Assembly (NCBI GenBank): GCA_943787925.1
Contig: CALSOH010000002.1
Coordinates: forward strand, 496,001 to 560,000
Source of the DNA: TMED14 sp003507115
GTDB lineage: Bacteria; Bacteroidota; Bacteroidia; Flavobacteriales; Schleiferiaceae
Direction: 5' to 3'
Length of the DNA: 64,000 bases
Below are positions 34,012 to 43,200 of this stretch, in pieces (position 1 is the first letter of the stretch; every line of letters starts with the position of its first letter). Below the pieces are notes generated by a model. That model did no database searches, had not been told where the DNA came from, and saw only the letters and a list, made by a program, of their open reading frames with translations. A program made the translations under genes and the position numbers.

Positions 34012-34719
34012 TTATAATTTTCCCACTTTAATTGAGCGTTTCATACTTGCCAGTGCCCATTTTGCACCCCCTTGAGCTTTGATATAATGCTGAAATAGCA
34101 GTAATAGAGATTCATCGCTTTTAGATATAAGGAATTTTCGAGTGTGAACATCCGAGTCCGTCAGCATATATACCAACCACACCCCAAGCAAGGATTCAAC
34201 CGTTGGGCTTCCTTGCAATTTTCTCTTCTTCAAATAATATACACCCAAATCAAAAAATACATGGTTTTTACCTGCTAAACTGGAAAACTCCATGGTCGTT
34301 TCACTTTTGAGCCACTTTTCCTTGTAATCCTTCGCTGCCCATAAATCACGAATCAAGCGCAATCTAGCTGCACTTAGAAAACCCCGTTTATTGAATTCCA
34401 TCAAGCTTCTATCCTCTTTTTCCATTAAGGCCTTGTACGACCCCAAAAGATCAAGATCAAAATTATACGTCCGATTGAAAATAAGCTTTGCTTCTTCTTC
34501 TTCCCGAATAAGCCAATCTAACTTTTCTAAAACAACCTTTGCAGAATCTGCCGTTTTCAGACCTAAAGCGGTGCCAAGAATGTGCTCATATTTTTGGCGT
34601 TTACCTTGATCTAAATCCAAAAGAAGCTTTATCAAGCTATCACCCTCTTCCGATTGAACACAGCCGAGAATATCGCCGTAACGCGCAAAAAAGGTATCAA
34701 TTAAGTATTTCGCAGCCAT
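34012..34719 (-). CDS. Unrecognised cytoplasmic-type protein
   Basis: 235 residues without signal peptide or membrane helix. It is mainly helical and rich in Lys, Glu and Leu (for example LGSYKALMEKEDRSLMEF and AARLRLIRDLWAAKDYKEKW), and ends in a basic stretch. No family could be assigned by eye. Its ATG overlaps the stop of the preceding gene by one base (TAATG), so it is translationally coupled to that exported protein. It is the last gene of the AT-rich adhesin run. As the only non-exported product at this end of the cluster, it may have a cytosolic or regulatory role, which is a guess from position. Confidence 0.6.
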   Translation of the reverse strand: MAAKYLIDTFFARYGDILGCVQSEEGDSLIKLLLDLDQGKRQKYEHILGTALGLKTADSAKVVLEKLDWLIREEEEAKLIFNRTYNFDLDLLGSYKALMEKEDRSLMEFNKRGFLSAARLRLIRDLWAAKDYKEKWLKSETTMEFSSLAGKNHVFFDLGVYYLKKRKLQGSPTVESLLGVWLVYMLTDSDVHTRKFLISKSDESLLLLFQHYIKAQGGAKWALASMKRSIKVGKL

Positions 34720-35177
34720 TAGAAAATGTATTTCTTCCGTGAGTATGGAATGTTCATCAATTTTGTCTTTTTAAACTGCTTTTGAATTCCTTTCATTAGA
34801 TTCATGAAGCGCCGACGTCTAAACCATTTATCCCCATCCTCGGTCATATAATACCGACTTTTTTCGTCATAGACCAATTTCGGCATTCCGGGCAGAAACA
34901 TGGGTTGTTCGTCTTTAAAGCATGACTTAATGTGGCACTCCAAATACAATATGAAATTGCGCACATCGCGTTCACCGGAAATTACGACGACATGTTTTTC
35001 TCCCGTACTATCAGCATTTATTTTTAAAATAAACTCGGTCCAAATTTCAAAATTGTCCCGACGGAACTCATAAATAAAATTTGCATTCACATTTTCAGCC
35101 GAAACATATTGTAGTCGCTGAGCGCTACATGTCAGAGAGAAAAACAAAAAACTTATGAGAACATTAAGTCTCCGCAT
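34719..35177 (-). CDS. Small exported basic protein, unknown
   Basis: 152 residues with a signal peptide (MRRLNVLISFLFFSLTCSAQ). The mature part has a short beta-rich section (RRDNFEIWTEFILKINADS) and a strongly basic C-terminus (KWFRRRRFMNLMKG and FKKTKLMNIPYSRKK). No family was recognised. It overlaps the upstream barrel gene by 14 bases and the downstream gene by one base, so it belongs to the same coupled unit. Confidence 0.6.
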   Translation of the reverse strand: MRRLNVLISFLFFSLTCSAQRLQYVSAENVNANFIYEFRRDNFEIWTEFILKINADSTGEKHVVVISGERDVRNFILYLECHIKSCFKDEQPMFLPGMPKLVYDEKSRYYMTEDGDKWFRRRRFMNLMKGIQKQFKKTKLMNIPYSRKKYIF

Positions 35178-36501
35178 ACTTTCCGAAACTTAAACCTACT
35201 GAAAAATTGAGCCCAGACCAGTCAGAATGAAAATAAGGCATGCCGCCCTGGAAACGCGGAATGTTCAGGGGATTATTTATCGTAAACGTGAGACGAGTCC
35301 ATGGCAGGAGAAGAACTCGTACTGAAATGGATGGATTCAGCACCCCGTATTCCAAAAGATAGGACGCCCCATAGGAAGTTTGAACAAACTTTGAATCCCA
35401 GTCGTAGTAATACAATCCGCTGTATGTTCTACGGTAGTTCGGGGTAACATTACGCTGTAAGTACCAAAATATTTCAGACTTGGTTGAACGCTTGAGGCGC
35501 GCGTGGACATTGAATGAATAGTTCCCTTTTAAATCCCATGAATCTTCTTGAAAAGTAAGTTGAGGAAGTGCGGATGCAATATTTAAACCGCTTACTTGAT
35601 TCAATATTTCAGAGATACTATCCGTTCCAAGGTTATAGTCAACTCCCGCATACGAATACTCACCTTGATAACTTGTTTGGTTAACTGGAGTCAATGCAAT
35701 AGTGAGAGGGAAATTTATTACCGACACTCCGACATCAAATGCGCTGGATAAGCTTTTTTCAATTCCCAAATTCACAGAGGTGAAAAACCTGCTGGGCCTT
35801 AAAACATTCAAGTTTGACGGATCATCCACGAGACTTTGTACTACCCCTTCACCAAATGTTTGAACCCGACCCGAATAAGCTAGACGGATGAAATTTGTAT
35901 CCGTATTAAAAGCGCGTTCTACCAGGCATTCATCCGTGATAAACTTTATGCCTGCCAAGGGCACATCTAGATTTAACCGGAATCCCAACCTTGTACTCCC
36001 CGTTTTTTTGGAAAACCCATAATAGATGCGCTCCTTGAGCATGGCTTCCAAATTAATGCCTCTGTTTTGATTCAAATAATAGTCTTCTGTCAGACTTATC
36101 CCCTCCGTAACCAATTGAATAAAGTCCGCATCTACATTTATTTGACTCTCTTGAATTAATTCGATTCCAAAGATCTCAACTCTACCCTTGGCGCTTCTGA
36201 CCAAGGCCATAGGACGCACATGAAGACTATTTCCGACGAATAAAACATCATTAGCGCGAGCAAGAGTTTGTAAATTATTGCCGACGTCCCCTCCTAAAAC
36301 CTGCCCAAGTTTGAAATTGGTTTGAGCTACGAGATCAAACTGCCCAAGTTCTAAATAAAACTTTGGCGATTCATCCACCCCAGGGTTGAACGCAAATCGA
36401 TCAATAGGGTTTAAAATTGACTGCGAAGAAAGTTGTCCTTTTACCGCGAATCCGAAGCAAAGGCTGAATAAAATGATTATGGTCTTAAAGTGAGAACCCA
36501 T
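35164..36501 (-). CDS. Outer-membrane beta-barrel protein (DUF5723-like)
   Basis: 445 residues with a signal peptide (IILFSLCFGFAVKGQ). The mature protein has a long series of amphipathic strands, a conserved-looking NPIDRFAFNPGVDES start, DVGVSVINFPLTIALTPV in the centre and SWSGLNFSVGLSFGKY-type sequence at the end. The layout, with an AxNPG-like N-terminal plug region and about 14 or more strands, resembles DUF5723-type barrels of Bacteroidota that often accompany large surface proteins. It starts 17 bases before the stop of the upstream lipoprotein gene. Confidence 0.7.
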   Translation of the reverse strand: MGSHFKTIIILFSLCFGFAVKGQLSSQSILNPIDRFAFNPGVDESPKFYLELGQFDLVAQTNFKLGQVLGGDVGNNLQTLARANDVLFVGNSLHVRPMALVRSAKGRVEIFGIELIQESQINVDADFIQLVTEGISLTEDYYLNQNRGINLEAMLKERIYYGFSKKTGSTRLGFRLNLDVPLAGIKFITDECLVERAFNTDTNFIRLAYSGRVQTFGEGVVQSLVDDPSNLNVLRPSRFFTSVNLGIEKSLSSAFDVGVSVINFPLTIALTPVNQTSYQGEYSYAGVDYNLGTDSISEILNQVSGLNIASALPQLTFQEDSWDLKGNYSFNVHARLKRSTKSEIFWYLQRNVTPNYRRTYSGLYYYDWDSKFVQTSYGASYLLEYGVLNPSISVRVLLLPWTRLTFTINNPLNIPRFQGGMPYFHSDWSGLNFSVGLSFGKYAET

Positions 36502-38491
36502 AATTCAATTTTGCTTGAAGAGCAAAGGCTAACTCTAAATAATCTGACGGCTTCAAGTACACAGCACTTGGGTAAGATGATGTGTTCATCGTGACAGAAT
36601 AAACGATGTTGCGTACATCCGGCATCAGCGGAACTTGGGTTGCATCTAGTTCGAATTCACCATCAATAATTCCTTGTGATAGCTCAAGGGTGTCTGTGAA
36701 CAGAATGCCAAAATTTGCATCCGTAAATTCTAATTGCACTACCACATCTAGCGGAATCGTTGATAATCCACTGTATATCAAGGAAATGGATTCAATATTA
36801 TCCGTTGTTGACGTGTCCAGAAGTTCTCCGGTGGAAATTGTGTCGGTAATTCCTAGTCCGCTAATAGCGAACTTGCTTCTTTGTAAGATGGCTATATCAG
36901 CATTTAAGTCCTCACCCTTTTGAACGAAATTTGCCACTCCGCCTGATTGGACTGGGGTCGATGCAATCGTGCTTTCCGCTCCAATAATAAAAGTATTGGA
37001 CGGTATTTCGATAAACGGCACTTCAGGCTTTGGTGAAATGAGCAAAGTTGAAGGGCGCTCTCTCGGATATACTTTTGTCGCAGGATAGTCAATTGCAAAA
37101 TTTGTTACTGACTCAAGGAAGGTTCCTTGAGAATTGATGCTGCCTAGGTCCAGATCCAAGAATATTGGCACACCTATACTATTCGTGAAACTCATCGTAA
37201 GCTCCGGTTCATAAAAAAGCATGGTTGCACCCGGAAAGAGGTCAACGCTTTCAATGACCACGGAGTCACTCCCGGAAAAACTGTATTCACCGAAATATCC
37301 GGTTGCCCCCTTCAATTGAACATTTCTAAATTCCATCTCGATACGAATAGCTTCATCAAATGTGAAGTCAATACAATCAGAAATATCCGCCAACTCAACG
37401 AGCGCATCTAAAACAAACGTATTGGGAGTACCTGTATAGCCTAAGTCCACGGTGACATTTTGGATCAATACTGTTCCCGTGTCCGGTAATAATGGACTCG
37501 TGTTTATTTGAAAGCCAAATTCACCAAAGCCATCAAAAGAATTTGGAAGCAGAATGCTCGTGAGTATTCCGTCATTGATGGGCGATTCAATGGAATACTT
37601 TATTTCGGCATACTCAATGTCTATTTCCGATAAAATGACCCCTGTTGGCAGGCTCAGAGTTTGCTCAATGACCTCAGAGTATAATTGGCTTTGAGGGAAA
37701 ATGACACTTCCTTCTTCAACCTCCAAACCCTGAGTCGTTAGGTTCATAGTAATCGCATCTGACGTGTTGATATACACCAATTGCCCACCACTACCCAACG
37801 TCGAAACAGAAATCATTTGAACCGTTAAGGATGCGCCAATTTGTTTTCCCACAAGTGACTTTATCTGGCTCACCGTTTGACCTGGAGAAATATTTAAAAA
37901 ATTAAAACTTGCGAGTTGGGAGTTATTGGTTGTATTCACCAATGCCATAACCATAGAAACTGGTGTCGGCCAACCATTCGTGATGGATAGATCACAAGTC
38001 CCTTGAGACAAAAGAGCCGAGCAAATGGGAGAAGACCCTTGCATGGGATATTGCCCACCGGCAATTGGCCCCAATTGAGGAAAAACTTGGGTTGTCCCAT
38101 TAAGGCTTTGAACAAGCGTGTTTGTTGTTCCGCCTGCTGCCGCACCGAACTGGCTTAATGTCATTGAATTGGAGACCGTAAAATTGGGTAGAGTAACATT
38201 CCCAATTGAAAAAGAATCCACTATTCCAAAATCAGGCATTTCTGGCAATAATGAGTCCGCATAAATGGTCAAGGCAGAATCAATGCGCTGCTCCAAGAAA
38301 AAACTGGAAGTATCACTATCTAAAGCGGGCACGGCATTATCAAATGCGTCAGAGAGAAGGAGGGACACATTTCCAATCGGGACATTATAATTAGATTTCA
38401 GTGTCCCTGATATATCATCGATCCCCAAATATTCCCCCGTGCATGCCTGCAGTAAGCTTATTAAAATTAGACTGCAACGCCAGAGCTTCAT
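36485..38491 (-). CDS. Large beta-rich lipoprotein
   Basis: 668 residues. The signal peptide ends in a lipobox (SLLQAC, Cys17), so it is probably outer-membrane anchored. The sequence is Ser/Thr/Asn-rich and beta-strand-rich with few charged residues and no Cys-based domain, consistent with several immunoglobulin-like or jelly-roll modules. Phrases such as NVTVDLGYTGTPNTFVLDALVEL recur loosely. No family was recognised. Its ATG overlaps the stop of the PD40 gene by three bases (ATGA type) and its end overlaps the barrel gene, so lipoprotein and barrel are probably made together and may work as a pair on the surface. Confidence 0.7.
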   Translation of the reverse strand: MKLWRCSLILISLLQACTGEYLGIDDISGTLKSNYNVPIGNVSLLLSDAFDNAVPALDSDTSSFFLEQRIDSALTIYADSLLPEMPDFGIVDSFSIGNVTLPNFTVSNSMTLSQFGAAAGGTTNTLVQSLNGTTQVFPQLGPIAGGQYPMQGSSPICSALLSQGTCDLSITNGWPTPVSMVMALVNTTNNSQLASFNFLNISPGQTVSQIKSLVGKQIGASLTVQMISVSTLGSGGQLVYINTSDAITMNLTTQGLEVEEGSVIFPQSQLYSEVIEQTLSLPTGVILSEIDIEYAEIKYSIESPINDGILTSILLPNSFDGFGEFGFQINTSPLLPDTGTVLIQNVTVDLGYTGTPNTFVLDALVELADISDCIDFTFDEAIRIEMEFRNVQLKGATGYFGEYSFSGSDSVVIESVDLFPGATMLFYEPELTMSFTNSIGVPIFLDLDLGSINSQGTFLESVTNFAIDYPATKVYPRERPSTLLISPKPEVPFIEIPSNTFIIGAESTIASTPVQSGGVANFVQKGEDLNADIAILQRSKFAISGLGITDTISTGELLDTSTTDNIESISLIYSGLSTIPLDVVVQLEFTDANFGILFTDTLELSQGIIDGEFELDATQVPLMPDVRNIVYSVTMNTSSYPSAVYLKPSDYLELAFALQAKLNYGFSL

Positions 38492-39390
38492 TGGATGGAG
38501 TATAAAATGATATCGGAGCTTTTATTTTTTCGAAGTACCCGAGACAACAAAATATTTTTAGTGTCCACGACAATAAAATTAAAATCGTCCCCTTCCGTAT
38601 TAAACGGACCTGGTAAAGCTTGAGGCACATTACTTCCTTTAACAAGACAGAAAATTTCCAATCCTCGGCCTTCGATGTACCTGGAGAAATAAATGTTCCC
38701 GTAAGAGTCGACACTCGGAAACAACTCATCTCCTGGGGAATTGACGACGTCTAGATTCTGCGGTTCGCTCCAAAGATGCGTTCCCTTTCGCACGCAATAA
38801 TAGATATCATAGCCACCCTTTCCTCCCGGTTCGTTACTTACATAAAACAAGACGTTTTGACGTGTATCAAAAAAAGGTTGTTGGTAGCTGAAGTCTGGGT
38901 TGATAAATGGGAGTAAACTGCACTCCGAGGAAGCTTCATTAATATCTACTTGAAGCAGTTCAAAAGGCAAAACCCCTTCAAAGTTTTTTTCAAAACGATT
39001 TCGGCTTATGAACATAGTCTTTAAATCACCTGAAAAACTAACGGACCCAATGTTGTATTTGACCGACTCTAAATCGCAAAGTCCCGTTTTGTCGAACGCA
39101 CTCACTTCATTCGTCTTCAAATTATATAAGAACAGGTCTATTTTATCTTCCCGGATTAGACGCGAAATTCCTTTACGCCCGTTGGAGCAAAATACGATGT
39201 ACTCACGCGTCATGGGCGCCAAACCAAAATCATTGCTCTTTGTGGTAACCAAAGGCTTTGCAATATAGTTGGAGCGCAGAAACGCCGGAAACTCCTGGGC
39301 TCTGAGTCCAAAGGAGAATCCCAGCGCAAAGGCTAAGCACAAGAATTTAATTAAGGAAGAATATGGGCGTTTCAATTTTTGACTTTTCAT
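38488..39390 (-). CDS. PD40-type beta-propeller exported protein
   Basis: 300 residues from the ATG at 39390; a GTG at 39405 would add five residues. A signal peptide (LCLAFALGFSFGLRAQ) is followed by WD40-like PD40 blades: YIVFCSNGRKGISRL, SVSFSGDLKTMFISRN, NVLFYVSNEPGGKGGYDIYYC and DELFPSVDSYGNIYFSR. These match the propeller half of the OmpA-PD40 proteins (such as PorE) that accompany PorP/SprF, but the OmpA domain is missing. It overlaps the PorP/SprF gene by 44 bases and lies just after it, the same gene order as in T9SS-linked clusters. Confidence 0.8.
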   Translation of the reverse strand: MKSQKLKRPYSSLIKFLCLAFALGFSFGLRAQEFPAFLRSNYIAKPLVTTKSNDFGLAPMTREYIVFCSNGRKGISRLIREDKIDLFLYNLKTNEVSAFDKTGLCDLESVKYNIGSVSFSGDLKTMFISRNRFEKNFEGVLPFELLQVDINEASSECSLLPFINPDFSYQQPFFDTRQNVLFYVSNEPGGKGGYDIYYCVRKGTHLWSEPQNLDVVNSPGDELFPSVDSYGNIYFSRYIEGRGLEIFCLVKGSNVPQALPGPFNTEGDDFNFIVVDTKNILLSRVLRKNKSSDIILYSIQ

Positions 39391-40249
39391 TGATGAAATC
39401 AACACTTAACCCGAAGGTGTGCGATTGTTTGCTAAAATATCGAAGCGAATTTGCCGGATAGGAATATTTATAAAACACTTTAAATCCTCTGGATTCAAAA
39501 AAGGCATTAAATCCGTAATCAGACGAGTGTTTATGCAATCCCACCCGCAATTCTGGTGTAAGAAAGTATTGGCCGTACAAATTCAGCACATTTGGGGAGC
39601 CCTGCTCCAAAACTAAACTGCCCGAATATGCAATTTTCACAGTGGGACTAAATTGGGTTTCTGCCCCGCCGAAAAAGCATACAGATCTTGAGGTGTAGTT
39701 ATCTATTAAGAATTGCCCTTTTACAACATTAAGCAAAGAAAGACCTGCGTAACTATTTGGCGCATAGTAGAGACCACTTAGATCCAGATTGTAGTAAAAC
39801 GTATTGTACACAGCGGTATTAATAGAAATATCAGCAACTTCAATAAACCGCTCCTTGTTCAGATCCATGTTGAAATTATGAAAACCATGTTTCATCCCAA
39901 ATGAAAAATACTCGGTCCTGGAAAGTTGCAAGTGATATGCCGTGGAAAAAGAGAACGTATTACTCTTGATGGGTCCGATTTCATCTGAAACAACCGCTGC
40001 AGATAACCCAAGACTCAAATCAACAAGCTTGTAGTCAAACGTGGTTATGGAAGTTTTTGGGGCACCTTCAATACCTAGATATCGGTAATCAGTCAAGAAA
40101 GAAATGGTACCACTATACATCCCCGAAAAAGACGGCGCTAAAACAATCGGATTGAAAATATATGTGCTCAACGAAGGATTTTCCTGGCTATACACTTTTA
40201 GGGCAGAGCAAACAGCAAGGGAAAACAGGATTATTTTATGTTTTCTCAT
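39347..40249 (-). CDS. PorP/SprF-family type IX secretion membrane protein
   Basis: 300 residues with a signal peptide (IILFSLAVCSALKVYSQ). The family's N-terminal pattern is clear: PSLSTYIFNPIVLAPSFSGM, then FLTDYRYLGIEGAPKTSITTFDY. The YxxNP-xxxNPA-like entry, the repeated Y-x-S strands and the RVGLHKHSSDYGFNAFFES region fit a 14-strand barrel. SprF is needed for secretion and surface placement of SprB in gliding Flavobacterium. Here the gene directly follows the giant SprB-like gene with a four-base ATGA overlap, so the pair is very likely the equivalent of sprB-sprF. Confidence 0.9.
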   Translation of the reverse strand: MRKHKIILFSLAVCSALKVYSQENPSLSTYIFNPIVLAPSFSGMYSGTISFLTDYRYLGIEGAPKTSITTFDYKLVDLSLGLSAAVVSDEIGPIKSNTFSFSTAYHLQLSRTEYFSFGMKHGFHNFNMDLNKERFIEVADISINTAVYNTFYYNLDLSGLYYAPNSYAGLSLLNVVKGQFLIDNYTSRSVCFFGGAETQFSPTVKIAYSGSLVLEQGSPNVLNLYGQYFLTPELRVGLHKHSSDYGFNAFFESRGFKVFYKYSYPANSLRYFSKQSHTFGLSVDFINEKSKIETPIFFLN

Positions 40250-43200
40250 CGCTGAATGTATAAGTATCCTATGTGTCGAATACCAATGGAGGGAATTTCC
40301 AATGTGTAATAGTAGGTTCCTGTTGGCAAGTAGCCATCGGGGTTTTGAATGATCGATGTCCGAGAAGTTTCGCCGTCGAATGAGTTGTCATAAGGAGCCA
40401 TTCGATACACGAGTTCTCCATTTCGGTTATAAATGCTCAGAATATTATCTGGATAGGCATCAATTCCTGGAATTTCTAGATTGTCATTTACGCCATCTCC
40501 ATTTGGTGTAAATACTGTGGGTATAAAAACATCACAATAATCGACATCCAAGAAGTTGGGGAACCCATCTTTGTCACAATCGTCGTAAACCACGCCGTCT
40601 CGATCATAATCGCGCTCCAAGAAATCTGAAAGGCCATCGCCATCAGAGTCAGTATCTAGATAATTCGGGATTCCATCAAAATCAAAATCTGTAAAACCAT
40701 CGTCCTGATCAGGAATAGAATCGCAATCTGCATCTGTGGTGGGAATAGTCACGGTTCCTTCGAATGTGCAGAGGTTTGCATCAGTAATGATATACTCGTA
40801 TTCAAAGCCATTCAATCCTGATACTTGGAGTGTTGTATCCTCTGTCTCCCATAGAATGCTATATGGGACGGTTCCGCCCGTAATAGCCACATCGGCAACA
40901 CCCGTGGTGTCAAATTGGCAATTGACCCCGGAAATAATTGAAGCTGTTCCGATCAAAGGCAATGGCTCATTGACGGTCACAGTATTTGAAACCGAATATT
41001 GCCCTTGACATCCTGCCGTATCAATAACCTGCATGCTATATGAATCGGCATAAAGGTTTTTGAAAATGGCACTGTCTTGATAGGTCATTCCACTATCTAT
41101 TGAATACCGCAATAAGTTTCCACCAAAGGCCACAATTTCGATTTGACCTGAATTATTGCCAAAGCAATCCACGTCCTTCACGATTGCGCTTGAAATGTAG
41201 AAAGAATCGGGTTCATTAATAATGAACTGTCCCCAGGCATTCGGGAAGGCGGTGCAGCCATTCACGTCGGTGATATGGTACGTATACGCACCTGTGTCCA
41301 GGTTGAGGAAAGTCGACTGACCTAACATTGTCAATCCCGAATCAATACTGGCGAGAGGGCCTACTCCTCCATCGATATCAAAGGTGATCCATCCATCCAT
41401 TGATCGGTAACATTTGGAGTCTTGGAAACTAATATTTCGCACCACTAAGGAGTCTGGCTCCTTCACCGTGGCGTAGACTTGGAGCAAACATGAATTATCA
41501 TCCGTGATGCTGGCGGTGTAATAATCAGCCCCAATAGAATCAATCTGCGGTCCAGTCCCCACGTTATTCAATAACCCGTCTTGCCATAATACCCCATACG
41601 TTGTCGTTGCGCTCAGGGTGCCTCCTGAAATATTCAAGGAGACAGATCCGAACTCATCGTCTTTACAAACATTGTGGTTGACCGTCGTAATTGCCGCGAG
41701 AGGGAGAGGATTTATCACCGAATAATTCAAGGTGTTTACAGACAACCCATTAATCACAATCGGACAATTGTTGGAATCAGTTGCCAATACTGTGTACGCC
41801 CCTGCAATGAGTGAGTCAAAAATGGGGTTCAGAGAATATTTGATTCCATTATTTACGGAGTACAACGTTGGCATGTTACCTCCTGTAACAGTCAGGGTAA
41901 TTTCCCCGTCATTGAAATTGTGACAGGTTATGTCCTTTTTCGCCACTTCACGGATAATCAATGGATCGGGCTCAAAGAGGGTAACATACCGACTTAAACC
42001 ATCAACCACTTTAAGCGGACAAGCGTTGGAATCAATGATGTTCACTAAGTAATTGCCCCCTTCAAGACCGCTAAATACGGGATTTGAACCGTTCAAAGTA
42101 GCCGTGCCAGAGATCGCATATGTCAATGGCCAATTTCCTCCGGTGGCCGTGATTTCTACTAAACCATCCTTATCTCCAGAACACGTCACTTGGGTAGTAA
42201 TAATGTTTCTTAAAGTGAGTGAATCTGGCTCATTGAGAATGATTGTTAGCGGAACTTGGGAATATAACGGGCACTGATTGGCGTCCTGAACTCCAATCAC
42301 GTAGTTGCCTGGGAGCAGTCCCGTGAAGGTCGGCGTTTGAACATAGAAACCTTTTGTTGCATCAATGGAATAGGATAATGGAGTGTTTCCACCGCTGGAG
42401 ATTATTTCTATTCCCCCATTCTCAAAGTCTTTACATGTTACATCTGTGACATTGATCGCATTGACAAATAAGCTATCAGGCTGATCCAACAATACACTTG
42501 TCGTGACTTTTTTCAGTACCGGACAGAATTTATTGTCTCGAACCTTGATGTTGTAGTTGGCAGAAGACAATCCTGTGAATACTGAAGCACTTTGGTACGA
42601 AATTCCATCGTTTATACTGAAGGATTTTGTGTTTCCGCCTGTTGCAGTGATTTCAATAGATCCATTCGTATAGCCATTACATGTCGGCTCAATCAATTTG
42701 ATTTCCCATAGGGTTAAACTATCTGGCTCTGTTAGTACTTGAGTACTCGTCACACCTGGCTCAAAGAAGATATCACAATTTTTACTGTCCTCAATTTCCA
42801 CGAAATATGTCCCGGCACTTAATCCATTATAGAAGCTAGAGACGCTATAATTTGACCCAGGATCAATGCGGTAACGAAGGACATTCCCCCCTTGACCATT
42901 AATAGAAATCTGACCATTCTGTGAATTCTTACAATCCAAGTTCTGTTTTGTGATACTGAGTATTCTCGCAGAGTCGGGCTGCGCTACGAATACCTGCGGT
43001 ACTGTATTATACGTAGCCACACACCCTTTGTCATCTGAAACGGCAATACTGTAATTTCCTGAAGTCAGATTAATAAACGAACTATCTAACTGATAGCTTG
43101 AACCATTATTAATACTGTATTTCCTTATGTTTCCCCCGGTCGCCATGATTTCAATCATACCATCTCCACCATCGTGGCACGAAACTGGAGTAATCACATA

